64,000 nucleotides of DNA. Origin: Maritimibacter sp. Its GTDB lineage: Bacteria > Pseudomonadota > Alphaproteobacteria > Rhodobacterales > Rhodobacteraceae. Of the stretch, positions 1 to 6,767 are shown piece by piece; within the stretch, counting starts at the first letter, position 1, and each line of letters begins with the position of its first letter. The stretch is taken from contig CP051232.1 in assembly GCA_017792445.1 (NCBI GenBank), positions 2,702,001 through 2,766,000 on the forward strand. Direction: 5' to 3'. The notes under the pieces were generated by a model that did no database searches, was not told where the DNA came from, and saw nothing but the letters and a program-made list of their open reading frames with translations. The translations under genes and the position numbers were made by a program.

Positions 1-576
1 CTGGTCGCCGCCGCCGCGGGCTATGCCTTCTCGCGTTTTCACTTCCGCGGCAAACGCTGGGTGATCGTGCTGATGCTGCTGACCCAGATGTTCCCGCTGC
101 TGATGATCATCGCGCCGATCTACAAGATCGTGGCCGGGCTGGGGATGCTGAATTCGCTGACCTCGCTGATCGTGGTCTACACCGCGTTCAACGTGCCCTT
201 CGCGACCTTCCTGATGCAAAGCTTCTTCGACGGCATCCCGAAGGACCTTGAAGAGGCCGCGATGATCGACGGCTGCACCCGGTTTCAGGCGCTGTGGAAA
301 GTGATCCTGCCGCTGACGCTGCCGGGCCTTGGCGCGACGCTGGGCTTCGTGTTCACCGCCGCGTGGTCCGAACTGCTGTTCGCCCTCATGCTGATCAACT
401 CGAACGACGCGATGACCTTCCCGGTGGGGCTGCTGACCTTCGTCAGCAAGTTCTCCGTCGACTGGGGGCAGATGATGGCCGCCGGCGTGCTGGCGCTGAT
501 CCCGTCCTGTCTCTTCTTCCTGTTCATCCAAAGGTACCTTGTTCAGGGCCTGACCAGCGGCGCCGTGAAAGGATAA
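1..576 (+). CDS. Sugar-type ABC transporter permease, C-terminal part (5' end outside window)
   Basis: This is the last 191 residues of an inner-membrane permease of a CUT1-type (MalG-like) importer. The frame is open from base 1 to the TAA at 574-576, so the start lies left of the window. The cytoplasmic EAA loop that docks on the ATPase is visible around residue 84 of the visible part (EEAAMIDGCTRFQALWKV), between hydrophobic segments. The C terminus (LVQGLTSGAVKG) is typical of MalG-like permeases. The ATPase gene follows after 4 nt, so the two are one operon. The substrate (sugar, polyol or glycerol-3-phosphate) cannot be told because the binding protein lies outside the window. Confidence 0.93.
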   Translation: MVAAAAGYAFSRFHFRGKRWVIVLMLLTQMFPLLMIIAPIYKIVAGLGMLNSLTSLIVVYTAFNVPFATFLMQSFFDGIPKDLEEAAMIDGCTRFQALWKVILPLTLPGLGATLGFVFTAAWSELLFALMLINSNDAMTFPVGLLTFVSKFSVDWGQMMAAGVLALIPSCLFFLFIQRYLVQGLTSGAVKG

Positions 577-580
577 TCCG

Positions 581-1639
581 ATGGCCGAGATGGAGCTGAA
601 ATCCGTTCGCAAAGCCTATGGCCCGACAGAGGTTCTGCGCGACATCGACCTGAAGATCGAAGACGGCGAATTCGTCGTGCTGGTCGGCCCCTCAGGCTGT
701 GGCAAGTCCACCCTGTTGCGCATGATCGCGGGGCTGGAGCCGATCTCGGGCGGCGAGTTCACCATCGGCGGCAAGCCGATGAACGATGTGGCGCCGCGTG
801 ACCGGGACATCGCGATGGTGTTCCAAAGCTACGCGCTTTACCCGCATATGTCGGTCGAACGGAACATGGGCTTCTCGATGGAGATCCGGCGCGAGCCCGC
901 GTCCAAGCGCAAGGCCCCGGTGGCCGAGGCGGCGCAGACGCTGGGCCTTGGCAAGCTGCTGGACCGCTTCCCCAAGGCGCTGTCGGGCGGCCAGCGGCAG
1001 CGCGTCGCGATGGGCCGCGCCATCGTCCGTGACCCGAAAGCCTTCCTGTTCGACGAACCGCTGTCCAACCTCGACGCTGCCCTGCGGGTCGAAATGCGGC
1101 TTGAGATCGCCAAGCTGCATCAGCGGCTGGGTGCGACGATGGTCTACGTCACCCACGATCAGGTCGAGGCGATGACGCTGGCCGACCGGATCGTCGTGCT
1201 GAACGGCGGCGACATCCAGCAGGTCGGCTCTCCGCTGGAGCTGTACGAGACGCCTGCCAACCTGTTCGTCGCGCAGTTCATCGGCTCGCCCAACATGAAC
1301 GTGTTCGAGGTCACTCCGGCCGAGGGCGGCGTTCGTCTGGGCAACGGATCCGTGATTCCGGGGCCCGCAGACGCGCGCTACATGGGCATCCGGCCAGAGC
1401 ATATCGATATCGTGGAAGGCGAGGGCGACGTCACCGCGACGGCGCAGTTGGTCGAGCGTCTGGGCTCGGACACCAATATTTACACGGATATCGAGGGTGT
1501 CGGGCCGCTTCTGGTGCGTGTCAGTGGCAACGTCGCGTTGAAGCCCGGCGAACAGGTGACGCTACGTTACAACCCTGGGAAGCGACATTTTTTCGGGGCC
1601 GATGGCGTCGCCTTGGTGCGCAACGTGCCCCTGGGTTAG
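581..1639 (+). CDS. ugpC: ABC transporter ATP-binding protein, UgpC/MalK type
   Basis: This 352-residue ATPase energises the preceding permease. Walker A is GPSGCGKST (residues 36-44), the Q-loop VFQSYALYPH is near 80, the signature LSGGQRQR near 134, Walker B AFLFDEPLSNLD near 155 and the switch histidine VTHDQVEAMT near 190. A C-terminal regulatory (TOBE/MalK-type) region of about 115 residues follows, the usual length for CUT1 ATPases that can serve several transporters. The start is set by AAAGGA seven bases upstream of the ATG. The exact sugar is unknown; the symbol marks family similarity to UgpC/MsmK. Confidence 0.93.
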   Translation: MAEMELKSVRKAYGPTEVLRDIDLKIEDGEFVVLVGPSGCGKSTLLRMIAGLEPISGGEFTIGGKPMNDVAPRDRDIAMVFQSYALYPHMSVERNMGFSMEIRREPASKRKAPVAEAAQTLGLGKLLDRFPKALSGGQRQRVAMGRAIVRDPKAFLFDEPLSNLDAALRVEMRLEIAKLHQRLGATMVYVTHDQVEAMTLADRIVVLNGGDIQQVGSPLELYETPANLFVAQFIGSPNMNVFEVTPAEGGVRLGNGSVIPGPADARYMGIRPEHIDIVEGEGDVTATAQLVERLGSDTNIYTDIEGVGPLLVRVSGNVALKPGEQVTLRYNPGKRHFFGADGVALVRNVPLG

Positions 1640-1684
1640 TTTAAGTCCCTGATTTAAAATAATTTAAGTGCGATATGATGTAGG

Positions 1685-1702
1685 GCTATCCGAAAGGATA
1701 GC
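1685..1702. promoter_or_regulatory. GAAA-tetraloop hairpin between the ABC operon and repeat unit 1
   Basis: GCTATCC, GAAA loop, GGATAGC: a perfect 7-bp stem closed by a GNRA tetraloop. It has no U-tract, so it is not a clear intrinsic terminator. Its last base is the first base of the conserved block of repeat unit 1. The other units lack this hairpin. Confidence 0.4.
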
Positions 1703-1735
1703 TGTACTAAGGGATATGTATGCGCAGGTGATTAA
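1702..1735 (+). promoter_or_regulatory. Conserved 5' block, repeat unit 1
   Basis: The block reads CTGTAC, one base, AAGGG, one base, TATGTATGC, four variable bases, then GTGATTAA. It begins 86 nt upstream of the leader-peptide ATG. It is shared with three other units, so it is likely a promoter/operator or the start of the transcript. A micro-ORF starting ATGTATGC (MYAQVI..., 20 codons, 1716-1778) can be read from it with AAGGG upstream. Confidence 0.6.
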
Positions 1736-1787
1736 CTCGCTTAAGACGTGCGCCGTGGGGTGCTTAACCAACGAGTGAGTGAAAGAA

Positions 1788-1865
1788 ATGTCGCTGTTCA
1801 AGTCCTTTAGCCTGCCGGTCGTCGAGATCGCCTTCTTCATCGTTCTGATCGGAGTGTTTGCGTGA
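1788..1865 (+). CDS. 25-residue single-pass membrane leader peptide, copy 1
   Basis: I do not recognise this family. The peptide starts MSLFKSFSLP and continues into a hydrophobic stretch (IAFFIVLIGVFA) long enough to cross or anchor in a membrane. It is one of three close copies; copies 2 and 3 differ only at synonymous sites, which is good evidence that it is translated. Its TGA overlaps the ATG of the downstream gene (TGATG), so translation is probably coupled. The ribosome site is weak (GAAAG). Function is unknown; a small membrane partner of the downstream protein is one inference. Confidence 0.7.
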   Translation: MSLFKSFSLPVVEIAFFIVLIGVFA

Positions 1866-2068
1866 TGACCATGCTGTCCCGTGAGTTTGTCGCCGCCGAG
1901 GCCGTCAACCAGCCGCTTGCTGCCCGCCTCGAAGAACTGCGCGCCGCGCAAATGCCCGTCGTTCCCGGCATGCCGCACCCGCCGCGTCAGCGTCGCGAAT
2001 ACCTGATGGCCCTCGCCGCGGCCTACGAAGCCGGCGATCTTGTCCTCGCGACCGACCCGCGCGCGTAA
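1865..2068 (+). CDS. 67-residue conserved protein of unknown function, copy 1
   Basis: This small, probably helical soluble protein has a central MPVVPGMPHPPRQRREYLMA segment and a C-terminal AAAYEAGDLVLATDPRA segment. Three close paralogues lie within 4 kb. The chosen start is the ATG at 1865, which overlaps the stop of the membrane peptide; a GTG one codon upstream is possible but lacks the same overlap logic. GGAG lies inside the end of the upstream gene. I cannot assign a family. Two-gene organisation with a hydrophobic peptide is preserved in all three tandem units. Confidence 0.8.
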   Translation: MTMLSREFVAAEAVNQPLAARLEELRAAQMPVVPGMPHPPRQRREYLMALAAAYEAGDLVLATDPRA

Positions 2069-2192
2069 CTCACGCACGCGAGAGCCACGACGGCCCGCCA
2101 ATCCCCGACGACCGGGGGGCGGGCTGCCGAGAGCCTCCAGACAATCCGAAAACTGACGCAACCGTCATCCGCACCCGGATCGACGGTTTTTT
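2069..2192 (+). ncRNA. Conserved 3' UTR, possible 3'-end-derived small RNA, unit 1
   Basis: After the stop codon comes a hairpin at 2093-2124 (GCCCGCC, AAT, CCCC, loop, GGGG, GGCGGGC), then about 35 conserved bases and the terminator. The stretch is almost base-for-base the same in units 1-3, more conserved than the coding 5' halves. A processed small RNA or an RNA stability element is plausible. Confidence 0.45.
2160..2192 (+). terminator. Rho-independent terminator, unit 1
   Basis: AACCGTC pairs with GACGGTT, inner ATCC pairs with GGAT, followed by a run of six T. The same terminator closes units 2 and 3. Confidence 0.9.
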
Positions 2193-2427
2193 CGTGCCTG
2201 CAAAGCCGGGGAGGAAAGCGCTGGCTGAAACCAGTCGCTTCGGGGCAGGGGGCCGAAACGCCTCGCATCACCCTGCGGATTCGCGGCCTGTGTGACGCGC
2301 CCGGCCGAAACGGTCCATTTCCCGCCCCAGATGTCTCAATTCGGCCAGAATGGGACAGCTGAACCCCATGAAGTTCAACAATAATGTCCAGAACTGGGCC
2401 GAAGGTGCGGTCTTCGCCACGAAGCAC

Positions 2428-2461
2428 CTGTACTAAGGGGTATGTATGCGGATGTGATTAA
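2428..2461 (+). promoter_or_regulatory. Conserved 5' block, repeat unit 2
   Basis: CTGTAC, AAGGG and TATGTATGC are present as in unit 1, then four variable bases and GTGATTAA. The block begins exactly 86 nt before the leader ATG. Its micro-ORF is short here (MYADVIN then TAG). Confidence 0.6.
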
Positions 2462-2513
2462 CTAGGTTAGAAAAAAGCTGTGGGGCGAACATCGAAGCAA
2501 GTGAGTACACCAG

Positions 2514-2591
2514 ATGTCGCTGTTTAAGAACTTCAGCCTGCCGATCGTCGAAATCGGCTTTTTCCTCATCCTGATCGGAGTGTTTGCGTGA
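2514..2591 (+). CDS. 25-residue single-pass membrane leader peptide, copy 2
   Basis: The protein is identical to copy 3 although the two genes differ at six or more third-codon positions, the pattern expected of a real, selected coding sequence. It starts MSLFKNFSLP and ends with a hydrophobic segment (GFFLILIGVFA). Its TGA overlaps the next ATG. No good Shine-Dalgarno is seen. Function unknown. Confidence 0.72.
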   Translation: MSLFKNFSLPIVEIGFFLILIGVFA

Positions 2592-2794
2592 TGACCATGC
2601 TGTCCCATGAATTCGTCGCCGCCGAAGCAGTCGCCAAGCCGCTGGCCGCTCGCCTCGAAGAACTCCGCGCCGCGCAGATGCCCGTCGTTCCCGGCATGCC
2701 GCACCCGCCGCGCCAGCGCCGCGAATACCTGATGGCCCTCGCCGCGGCCTACGAAGCCGGCGACCTGGTCCTCGCGACCGACCCGCGCGCGTAA
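2591..2794 (+). CDS. 67-residue conserved protein of unknown function, copy 2
   Basis: This paralogue of the 1865 and 3306 genes differs mainly in its first half (AAEAVAKPLAARLEELRAAQ). Its last 40 residues match copy 1. The start ATG overlaps the leader stop by one base. It has no recognisable domain and is probably cytosolic. It probably works with the leader peptide encoded just upstream, an inference from the preserved pairing. Confidence 0.8.
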   Translation: MTMLSHEFVAAEAVAKPLAARLEELRAAQMPVVPGMPHPPRQRREYLMALAAAYEAGDLVLATDPRA

Positions 2795-2918
2795 GAGACG
2801 CGCGCGAGAGCCACGACGGCCCGCCAATCCCCGACGACCGGGGGGCGGGCTGCCGAGAGCCTCCAGACAACCCGAAACCCGACGCAACCGTCATCCACAC
2901 CCGGATCGGCGGTTTTTT
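2795..2918 (+). ncRNA. Conserved 3' UTR, possible small RNA, unit 2
   Basis: The hairpin GCCCGCC...GGCGGGC and downstream bases match unit 1. The terminator stem has GGCGGTT in place of GACGGTT, which keeps pairing through a G-U pair. That change supports selection on the RNA structure read from the plus strand. Confidence 0.45.
2886..2918 (+). terminator. Rho-independent terminator, unit 2
   Basis: AACCGTC pairs with GGCGGTT (one G-U pair) and is followed by a T6 run. It is homologous to the terminators of units 1 and 3. Confidence 0.9.
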
Positions 2919-3142
2919 CGTGACTGCACGTCTAGGTAGAGTTTCGCGGGGTGAGGGAGCCGTTTCCACGCGCCGAATGCGCCGTAAAAACAGATTCGCG
3001 ACCTGCGATAGGCGGCACCTTGCACCGGTCCAAATGCCGCCCCAAGCACCGCAATTCTGCCGCATTTCGCGAACTTATCCCCCTTAAATGTATGAATAAA
3101 GTCCAGATTGTGACGCTAGGTCCGGTTCGCGCCGCAGAATGC

Positions 3143-3176
3143 CTGTACTAAGGGGTATGTATGCCCGCGTGATTTA
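3143..3176 (+). promoter_or_regulatory. Conserved 5' block, repeat unit 3
   Basis: CTGTAC, AAGGG and TATGTATGC are followed by four variable bases and GTGATTTA. The leader ATG again lies 86 nt downstream of the first base. The micro-ORF reads MYARVIYSPIR. Confidence 0.6.
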
Positions 3177-3228
3177 TTCGCCTATAAGATGAGGCGTGGG
3201 GTGGTTAGACAAGTGAATGAGTGCCGGA

Positions 3229-3306
3229 ATGTCCCTGTTCAAGAACTTCAGCCTGCCGATCGTTGAAATCGGTTTCTTCCTCATCCTGATCGGAGTGTTT
3301 GCATAA
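3229..3306 (+). CDS. 25-residue single-pass membrane leader peptide, copy 3
   Basis: Same protein as copy 2, encoded with different synonymous codons and a TAA stop. The stop overlaps the downstream ATG (TAATG), so the coupling is kept even with another stop codon. It is hydrophobic over its second half and of unknown function. Confidence 0.72.
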   Translation: MSLFKNFSLPIVEIGFFLILIGVFA

Positions 3307-3509
3307 TGACCATGCTGTCCCGTGAATTCGTCGCTGCCGAAGCCGTCAATCAGCCGCTGGCCGACCTGCTTGAAGAACTGCGCACCGCGCAAACCCCTGT
3401 TGTCGCCGGCATGCCGCATCCGCCGCGCCAGCGTCGTGACTACCTGATGGCCCTCGCCGCGGCCTACGAAGCCGGCGATCTTGTCCTCGCGACCGACCCG
3501 CGCGCGTAA
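3306..3509 (+). CDS. 67-residue conserved protein of unknown function, copy 3
   Basis: Third tandem paralogue, with small changes (LADLLEELRTAQTPVVAGMP). The C-terminal AAAYEAGDLVLATDPRA segment is shared with copies 1 and 2. The start is set by the one-base overlap with the leader stop. No known domain is seen. The next gene, the RTX protein, is transcribed toward it. Confidence 0.8.
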   Translation: MTMLSREFVAAEAVNQPLADLLEELRTAQTPVVAGMPHPPRQRRDYLMALAAAYEAGDLVLATDPRA

Positions 3510-3633
3510 GAGACGCGCGCGAGAGCCACGACGGCCCGCCAATCCCCGAAGACCGGGGGGCGGGCTGCCGAGAGCCTCCAGACAATCCGAAAACTGACGC
3601 AACCGTCATCCGCACCCGGATCGACGGTTTTTT
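3510..3633 (+). ncRNA. Conserved 3' UTR, possible small RNA, unit 3
   Basis: It differs from unit 1 at very few positions after the stop region, for example one base in the hairpin loop (GAAGACC for GACGACC). The stem and terminator are unchanged. Confidence 0.45.
3601..3633 (+). terminator. Rho-independent terminator, unit 3
   Basis: AACCGTC / GACGGTT stem with inner ATCC / GGAT and a T6 run. It sits 18 bp before the stop of the convergent RTX gene. Confidence 0.9.
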
Positions 3634-3651
3634 CGTGCTGTCCGCCCGGTC

Positions 3652-5088
3652 TCAGGCGAAGAAGTCTGCTTCGGTCAGGCCGGTGACGAGATTTACCTCG
3701 ATCCGCATATCGGACCCGCCGTCGCCATCCGCGTCAACGAAGACAATGGTGTCGCCGTACGAGTTCTCGAAGGTCCGCAGGCTGGCCTGCCCGCCGCCCG
3801 AGAGGCCACCGAGGATGTTGACATCCATCACGCCGGAAGCCAGCGCGCTGAAGTCCAGCGTATCTTGTCCGACCTCGAAGTTGTTGATCAGGTCGGATCC
3901 GCCGCCCGGGCTGTCCGAGGCCTTGCAGAACAGAAAGACATCCTGCCCTGCGCCGCCGTCCATCGTGTCCGACCCCGCGCCGCCTTTCAGCGTGTCATTC
4001 CCGTCTCCGCCGCTCATCACATCGTTCCCGATGCCGCCGAACATGAAATCGTCCTCGTCTCCGCCATCCATGATATCCACGCCCGCGCGACCGAACATCA
4101 CGTCGTTGCCTTCGCCGCCGAGCATATAGTCGTCGCCACGGCCGCCATCGAGGGTGTCGGCGCCCGCGCCGCCATCGATCGTGTCCCGAGAGTTGTTGCC
4201 GTACAGGGCGTTGGCCCCCGCATTCCCGGTCATGATGTTCCGCGAACTGTTCCCTGCGCCGTCGATGGCGTCGGACCCCAGCAGCGTCAGGTTCTCGAAG
4301 AAGCCACCAAGCGCGAAACTGGCCGTGCTTTGGACGGTATCGACACCGCCGCCGGGGGCTTCGAACAACGAGGCCGAACTGTCGTCCACGATATACAGGT
4401 CATTGCCAAGCCCGCCGTACACGCCGCCTTCAACCGTGCCGCCGCGCCCATCGAACACGTCATCCCCGGCCTGCATCAGCACGTCGCCGATGACGAGACC
4501 GGTGTTGATGAAAGTCAGGGCTGCGTCGAAGCTGTCGTTGAAGTTGGCGTCTCCGTCGCCAGCGTCGGCGTTCGCGACGGCGATATAGCGCCCGGTCCCC
4601 GGGTTCAGTTCCGCGATCAGAGTCCCGTCATTGCGCAAGGTGTGGGTGAGCCCGCGGGTTGCGAAGGCCGCGGCATCTCCGGAAAGGCCGCCATTGTTCG
4701 CGCCGCCCCGGATGGTGCCGGTCGATGTTATGATCGTTTCATTGCCGTCCGAACTGAAGTCGATCACGCCGTTATCGGCGCCATACACGTAGCCGGAGAT
4801 GATGAGGGTATTATTGCTTCCGGTTACATCGATCGCGTCCGCATCGCCGCCCATGGCGTAAAGGCTGCCGGTCGACGTGACGGTGAGTGTGTCGTCGCCG
4901 TTCATCCGGACGCCGTCGCCGTTCGACGTGATTGCCATACCGGCGATGGACAAAGTGCCCGTGGCAAGATCGGCGAAATCAAAGAGGATCGCAGCGGCGT
5001 TTACGGTCGCAGTCGGTGACAGGAAGACGTCCTCCCCATCCGCGATTGACGTGGTGGTCGTGATATTGCCTGTCAGCAAGGTCGCCAT
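3652..5088 (-). CDS. RTX (hemolysin-type) calcium-binding repeat protein
   Basis: This 478-residue acidic protein carries glycine/aspartate nonapeptide repeats (GGxGxDxxx) at residues 290-387, for example DGGAGADTLDGGRGDD, which form a calcium-loaded beta-roll. RTX proteins usually leave the cell by type I secretion using an uncleaved C-terminal signal; no exporter gene is visible nearby. Residues 1-280 look like a low-complexity beta-rich adhesin-like region, and I see no protease or lipase motif. AAAGGA lies nine bases before the ATG. The gene interrupts the array of small repeat units and runs opposite to them. Confidence 0.88.
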   Translation of the reverse strand: MATLLTGNITTTTSIADGEDVFLSPTATVNAAAILFDFADLATGTLSIAGMAITSNGDGVRMNGDDTLTVTSTGSLYAMGGDADAIDVTGSNNTLIISGYVYGADNGVIDFSSDGNETIITSTGTIRGGANNGGLSGDAAAFATRGLTHTLRNDGTLIAELNPGTGRYIAVANADAGDGDANFNDSFDAALTFINTGLVIGDVLMQAGDDVFDGRGGTVEGGVYGGLGNDLYIVDDSSASLFEAPGGGVDTVQSTASFALGGFFENLTLLGSDAIDGAGNSSRNIMTGNAGANALYGNNSRDTIDGGAGADTLDGGRGDDYMLGGEGNDVMFGRAGVDIMDGGDEDDFMFGGIGNDVMSGGDGNDTLKGGAGSDTMDGGAGQDVFLFCKASDSPGGGSDLINNFEVGQDTLDFSALASGVMDVNILGGLSGGGQASLRTFENSYGDTIVFVDADGDGGSDMRIEVNLVTGLTEADFFA

Positions 5089-5397
5089 GGTTTTTCGTCC
5101 TTTGAATCAATGCCGGAAATGCGCGAAATCTGACGTTAGGTCAGAGCGGCCTGCAAGAATTTAATTCTCCTTGCGGAAAGCGCCGGCGTTTGCCCGCTGT
5201 CGGAAGAGCGACCGACCAGCGTCGGGAGAGGACCTGTACAAAGGGATATGTATGCTGATGTGATTAATTCGCGTAATAAGTGTCTCAAGGGGCGGTTAAC
5301 CTTGTAAGCGCGTGTTCGTGAAGCCCCACCAGACAACCTTCGGCCTGCCGGCCCGTTCTGCCGGCACCGCCGTTCATTCGATTGGAGTGATTGAGAG
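5089..5397 (+). other. Intergenic region holding repeat-unit 4 promoter block and degenerate leader
   Basis: This stretch separates the RTX gene start from the fourth 67-residue gene. It contains the RTX promoter side, the conserved block at 5234-5267 and the decayed leader at 5318-5401. I see nothing else in it. Confidence 0.5.
5234..5267 (+). promoter_or_regulatory. Conserved 5' block, repeat unit 4
   Basis: CTGTAC, AAAGGG and TATGTATGC, then four variable bases and GTGATTAA. The block is preserved although the leader downstream has diverged, so its role is probably in expression. The micro-ORF reads MYADVINSRNKC... (19 codons). Confidence 0.6.
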
Positions 5398-5401
5398 ATG
5401 A
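5318..5401 (+). CDS. Diverged copy of the membrane leader peptide (27 codons, GTG start), possibly decayed
   Basis: From TTCGGCCTGCCG onward this aligns with the leaders of units 1-3 (FGLP for FSLP, IGVIE for IGVFA). The hydrophobic core is replaced by ARSAGTAVHS, so the product should no longer span a membrane. The frame is still open and its TGA still overlaps the next ATG (ATGA). It is either a degenerate leader or a non-translated remnant; the GTG start is a guess. Confidence 0.35.
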   Translation: MKPHQTTFGLPARSAGTAVHSIGVIER

Positions 5402-5601
5402 CCATGATTGCCCGTGATTTCACCGTTGCCGACGTCGTCAATCAGCCGCTGTCCGATCGCATTGAAGCCCTGCGCGCCGCGCAGATGCCCGTCGTGCCCG
5501 GCATGCCGCATCCGCCGCGTCAGCGCCGCGAGTACCTGATGGCTCTGGCCGAGGCCTACGAAGCCGGCGAACTGGTCCTTGCTTCGGACATTCGCGGCTG
5601 A
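5398..5601 (+). CDS. 67-residue conserved protein of unknown function, copy 4
   Basis: The most diverged paralogue (MTMIARDFTVADVVNQPLSD) keeps the central MPVVPGMPHPPRQRREYLMA segment and ends in EAGELVLASDIRG. It lies beyond the RTX gene, in the same direction as units 1-3. GGAG upstream and the ATGA overlap with the degenerate leader define the start. The 3' UTR and terminator differ from those of units 1-3. Confidence 0.78.
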   Translation: MTMIARDFTVADVVNQPLSDRIEALRAAQMPVVPGMPHPPRQRREYLMALAEAYEAGELVLASDIRG

Positions 5602-5649
5602 GAACACGCGCAACCGGCAACACGCCGGTCGCAGGTGACAGACGTATCG

Positions 5650-5690
5650 AACCCGCCATCCCATCCGGGACCGGCGGGTTTCTCGTTTTT
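5650..5690 (+). terminator. Rho-independent terminator, unit 4
   Basis: AACCCGCC pairs with GGCGGGTT and T-rich sequence (TTTCTCGTTTTT) follows. The sequence is unrelated to the terminators of units 1-3, so the 3' end of this unit has been replaced or has diverged. Confidence 0.8.
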
Positions 5691-5719
5691 GCAGGCCGAG
5701 CCATGCGTTTCGACGGGGA

Positions 5720-6229
5720 TCAGAGGCCCGGTCCCTGCGGCTGTCCCAGCGACAGAAGGCCGAACAGCAGCAAGGCGGCGGACAGCGCGCAGGCGATGGT
5801 GCGAACCGTGTTCCAGAAGGTCCAGCGCGGCAGGTAGGTTCCGGTCCAGTAGTCGCCGGTGCGGTCCGAGGACAGGTCCATGCCCGCCAGCGCCTCGTTC
5901 ATCGGGACGTTGAAGAACACGGTGACGGCGAAGCAGCCCAACAGGTAGACAAGCGCGGACAGCGCGATCAGCAGCTTTCCCGATCCTTCCAGCACGAATA
6001 CGGCGTACAGAAGCAAGCCCAGCGAGACGGCGGCCATGCCGAGGAACAGCGCCATGAAGACCCAGCGAAAGACCTCGCGGTTGATGACCTGCATCGCTTC
6101 CGCTCCGCCGGTGCCGCTGGTCAGCGCAAGCGAGCGCATGATGAAATCGGAAAACGCAAGAAAGACGCCGCCGACGAAGGCATAGGCCAGAACGGCGAAC
6201 GGGGTCAGGGTTTGGAAAAACGCGGACAT
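5720..6229 (-). CDS. DUF1772-type membrane protein
   Basis: This 169-residue protein has about four hydrophobic segments, the layout of DUF1772 (anthrone oxygenase-like) proteins. Markers are the N-terminal helix LAYAFVGGVFLAF and the later VFFNVPMNEAL segment with the conserved N-x-P-x-N pattern. The start is the ATG at 6229 with AGGA close upstream; an upstream open extension is proline/cysteine-rich and unlikely. It is the last gene of a four-gene run after an AraC regulator and two oxidoreductase-type genes. The substrate is unknown. Confidence 0.75.
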   Translation of the reverse strand: MSAFFQTLTPFAVLAYAFVGGVFLAFSDFIMRSLALTSGTGGAEAMQVINREVFRWVFMALFLGMAAVSLGLLLYAVFVLEGSGKLLIALSALVYLLGCFAVTVFFNVPMNEALAGMDLSSDRTGDYWTGTYLPRWTFWNTVRTIACALSAALLLFGLLSLGQPQGPGL

Positions 6230-6297
6230 TCCTGGAGACTCCTTTGTTTTGGGGATGCGCGGCGGGCAGGGGTGTCCCGCCCGCCGGCAGGATGCGG

Positions 6298-6726
6298 TCA
6301 CTGAACAAGCGCACGGGGGGTGCGGGACGCAGGCGCAAGCCCGATGCGGCGGCGGAAGGCGAAAAGGCACAGGGCGGCGATTGCGACTTCGACCGCCAGC
6401 GCGCCGAGGATGCCGCCCGAGGGCATGCCGTCGAGTGCCAGCCCCAGAAGGCGTCCCGCCGGGAAGGCCATGTAGACGATCAACGCCAGCATGACCGCCA
6501 CCTGCGCCAGTGCGCGGCGGACGATCCCCGCCAGCATCAGGCCGCCCGAAACCGCAAGCCCCGCAGCGGGCGCGCGCAACTCGCTAAGCAGGCTGGCGTC
6601 GTTGCCAAGGGCGATGCCGTAGCTGGCATAAAAGGCGTGTGGTGCGGCGAGGATATAGGCGCCGATCGACAGCGCGGTGATCCCGGCGATGCCGAGGGTG
6701 AATTTCTCGAAACCTGTCAGGGTCAT
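6298..6726 (-). CDS. DUF4345-type small membrane protein
   Basis: A 142-residue protein with four hydrophobic segments (near residues 11-30, 58-75, 79-92 and 105-124) and the RAPAAGLAVSGGLML segment typical of DUF4345 proteins. It begins at the ATG at 6726 with GAAAGGA upstream. It sits between an NmrA-like reductase and a DUF1772 protein in one transcription unit. These small membrane proteins often accompany such reductases in alphaproteobacteria, but no reaction is established. Confidence 0.72.
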   Translation of the reverse strand: MTLTGFEKFTLGIAGITALSIGAYILAAPHAFYASYGIALGNDASLLSELRAPAAGLAVSGGLMLAGIVRRALAQVAVMLALIVYMAFPAGRLLGLALDGMPSGGILGALAVEVAIAALCLFAFRRRIGLAPASRTPRALVQ

Positions 6727-6767
6727 GGGATGTCCTTTCCGAATGCAGGCGATGTGAATGGTGGCCG

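Larger units (their letters stand above)
1702..3633 (+). repeat. Three tandem paralogous mini-operon units (a fourth lies at 5234-5690)
   Basis: Units begin at 1702, 2428 and 3143, about 715-725 bp apart. Each holds the same parts in order: a 34-nt conserved block, an ATG exactly 86 nt downstream of its first base, a 25-residue hydrophobic peptide gene, a 67-residue protein gene overlapping it by one base, a long 3' UTR with a GC-rich hairpin, and a strong U-tract terminator. Spacer DNA between units is not conserved. The 3' half of the larger gene and the 3' UTR are nearly identical in all three, while the 5' halves have diverged, which suggests gene conversion or selection on the RNA. Confidence 0.9.

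Noticed and set aside
1685-1702. Terminator for the ugpC operon
   Set aside because: The stem is strong but no U-tract follows, so only a hairpin is reported.
1664-3602. Minus-strand ORFs of 134-210 codons over the repeat units
   Set aside because: They recur only because the units are duplicated; the plus-strand genes show synonymous change and stop/start coupling, the minus frames do not.
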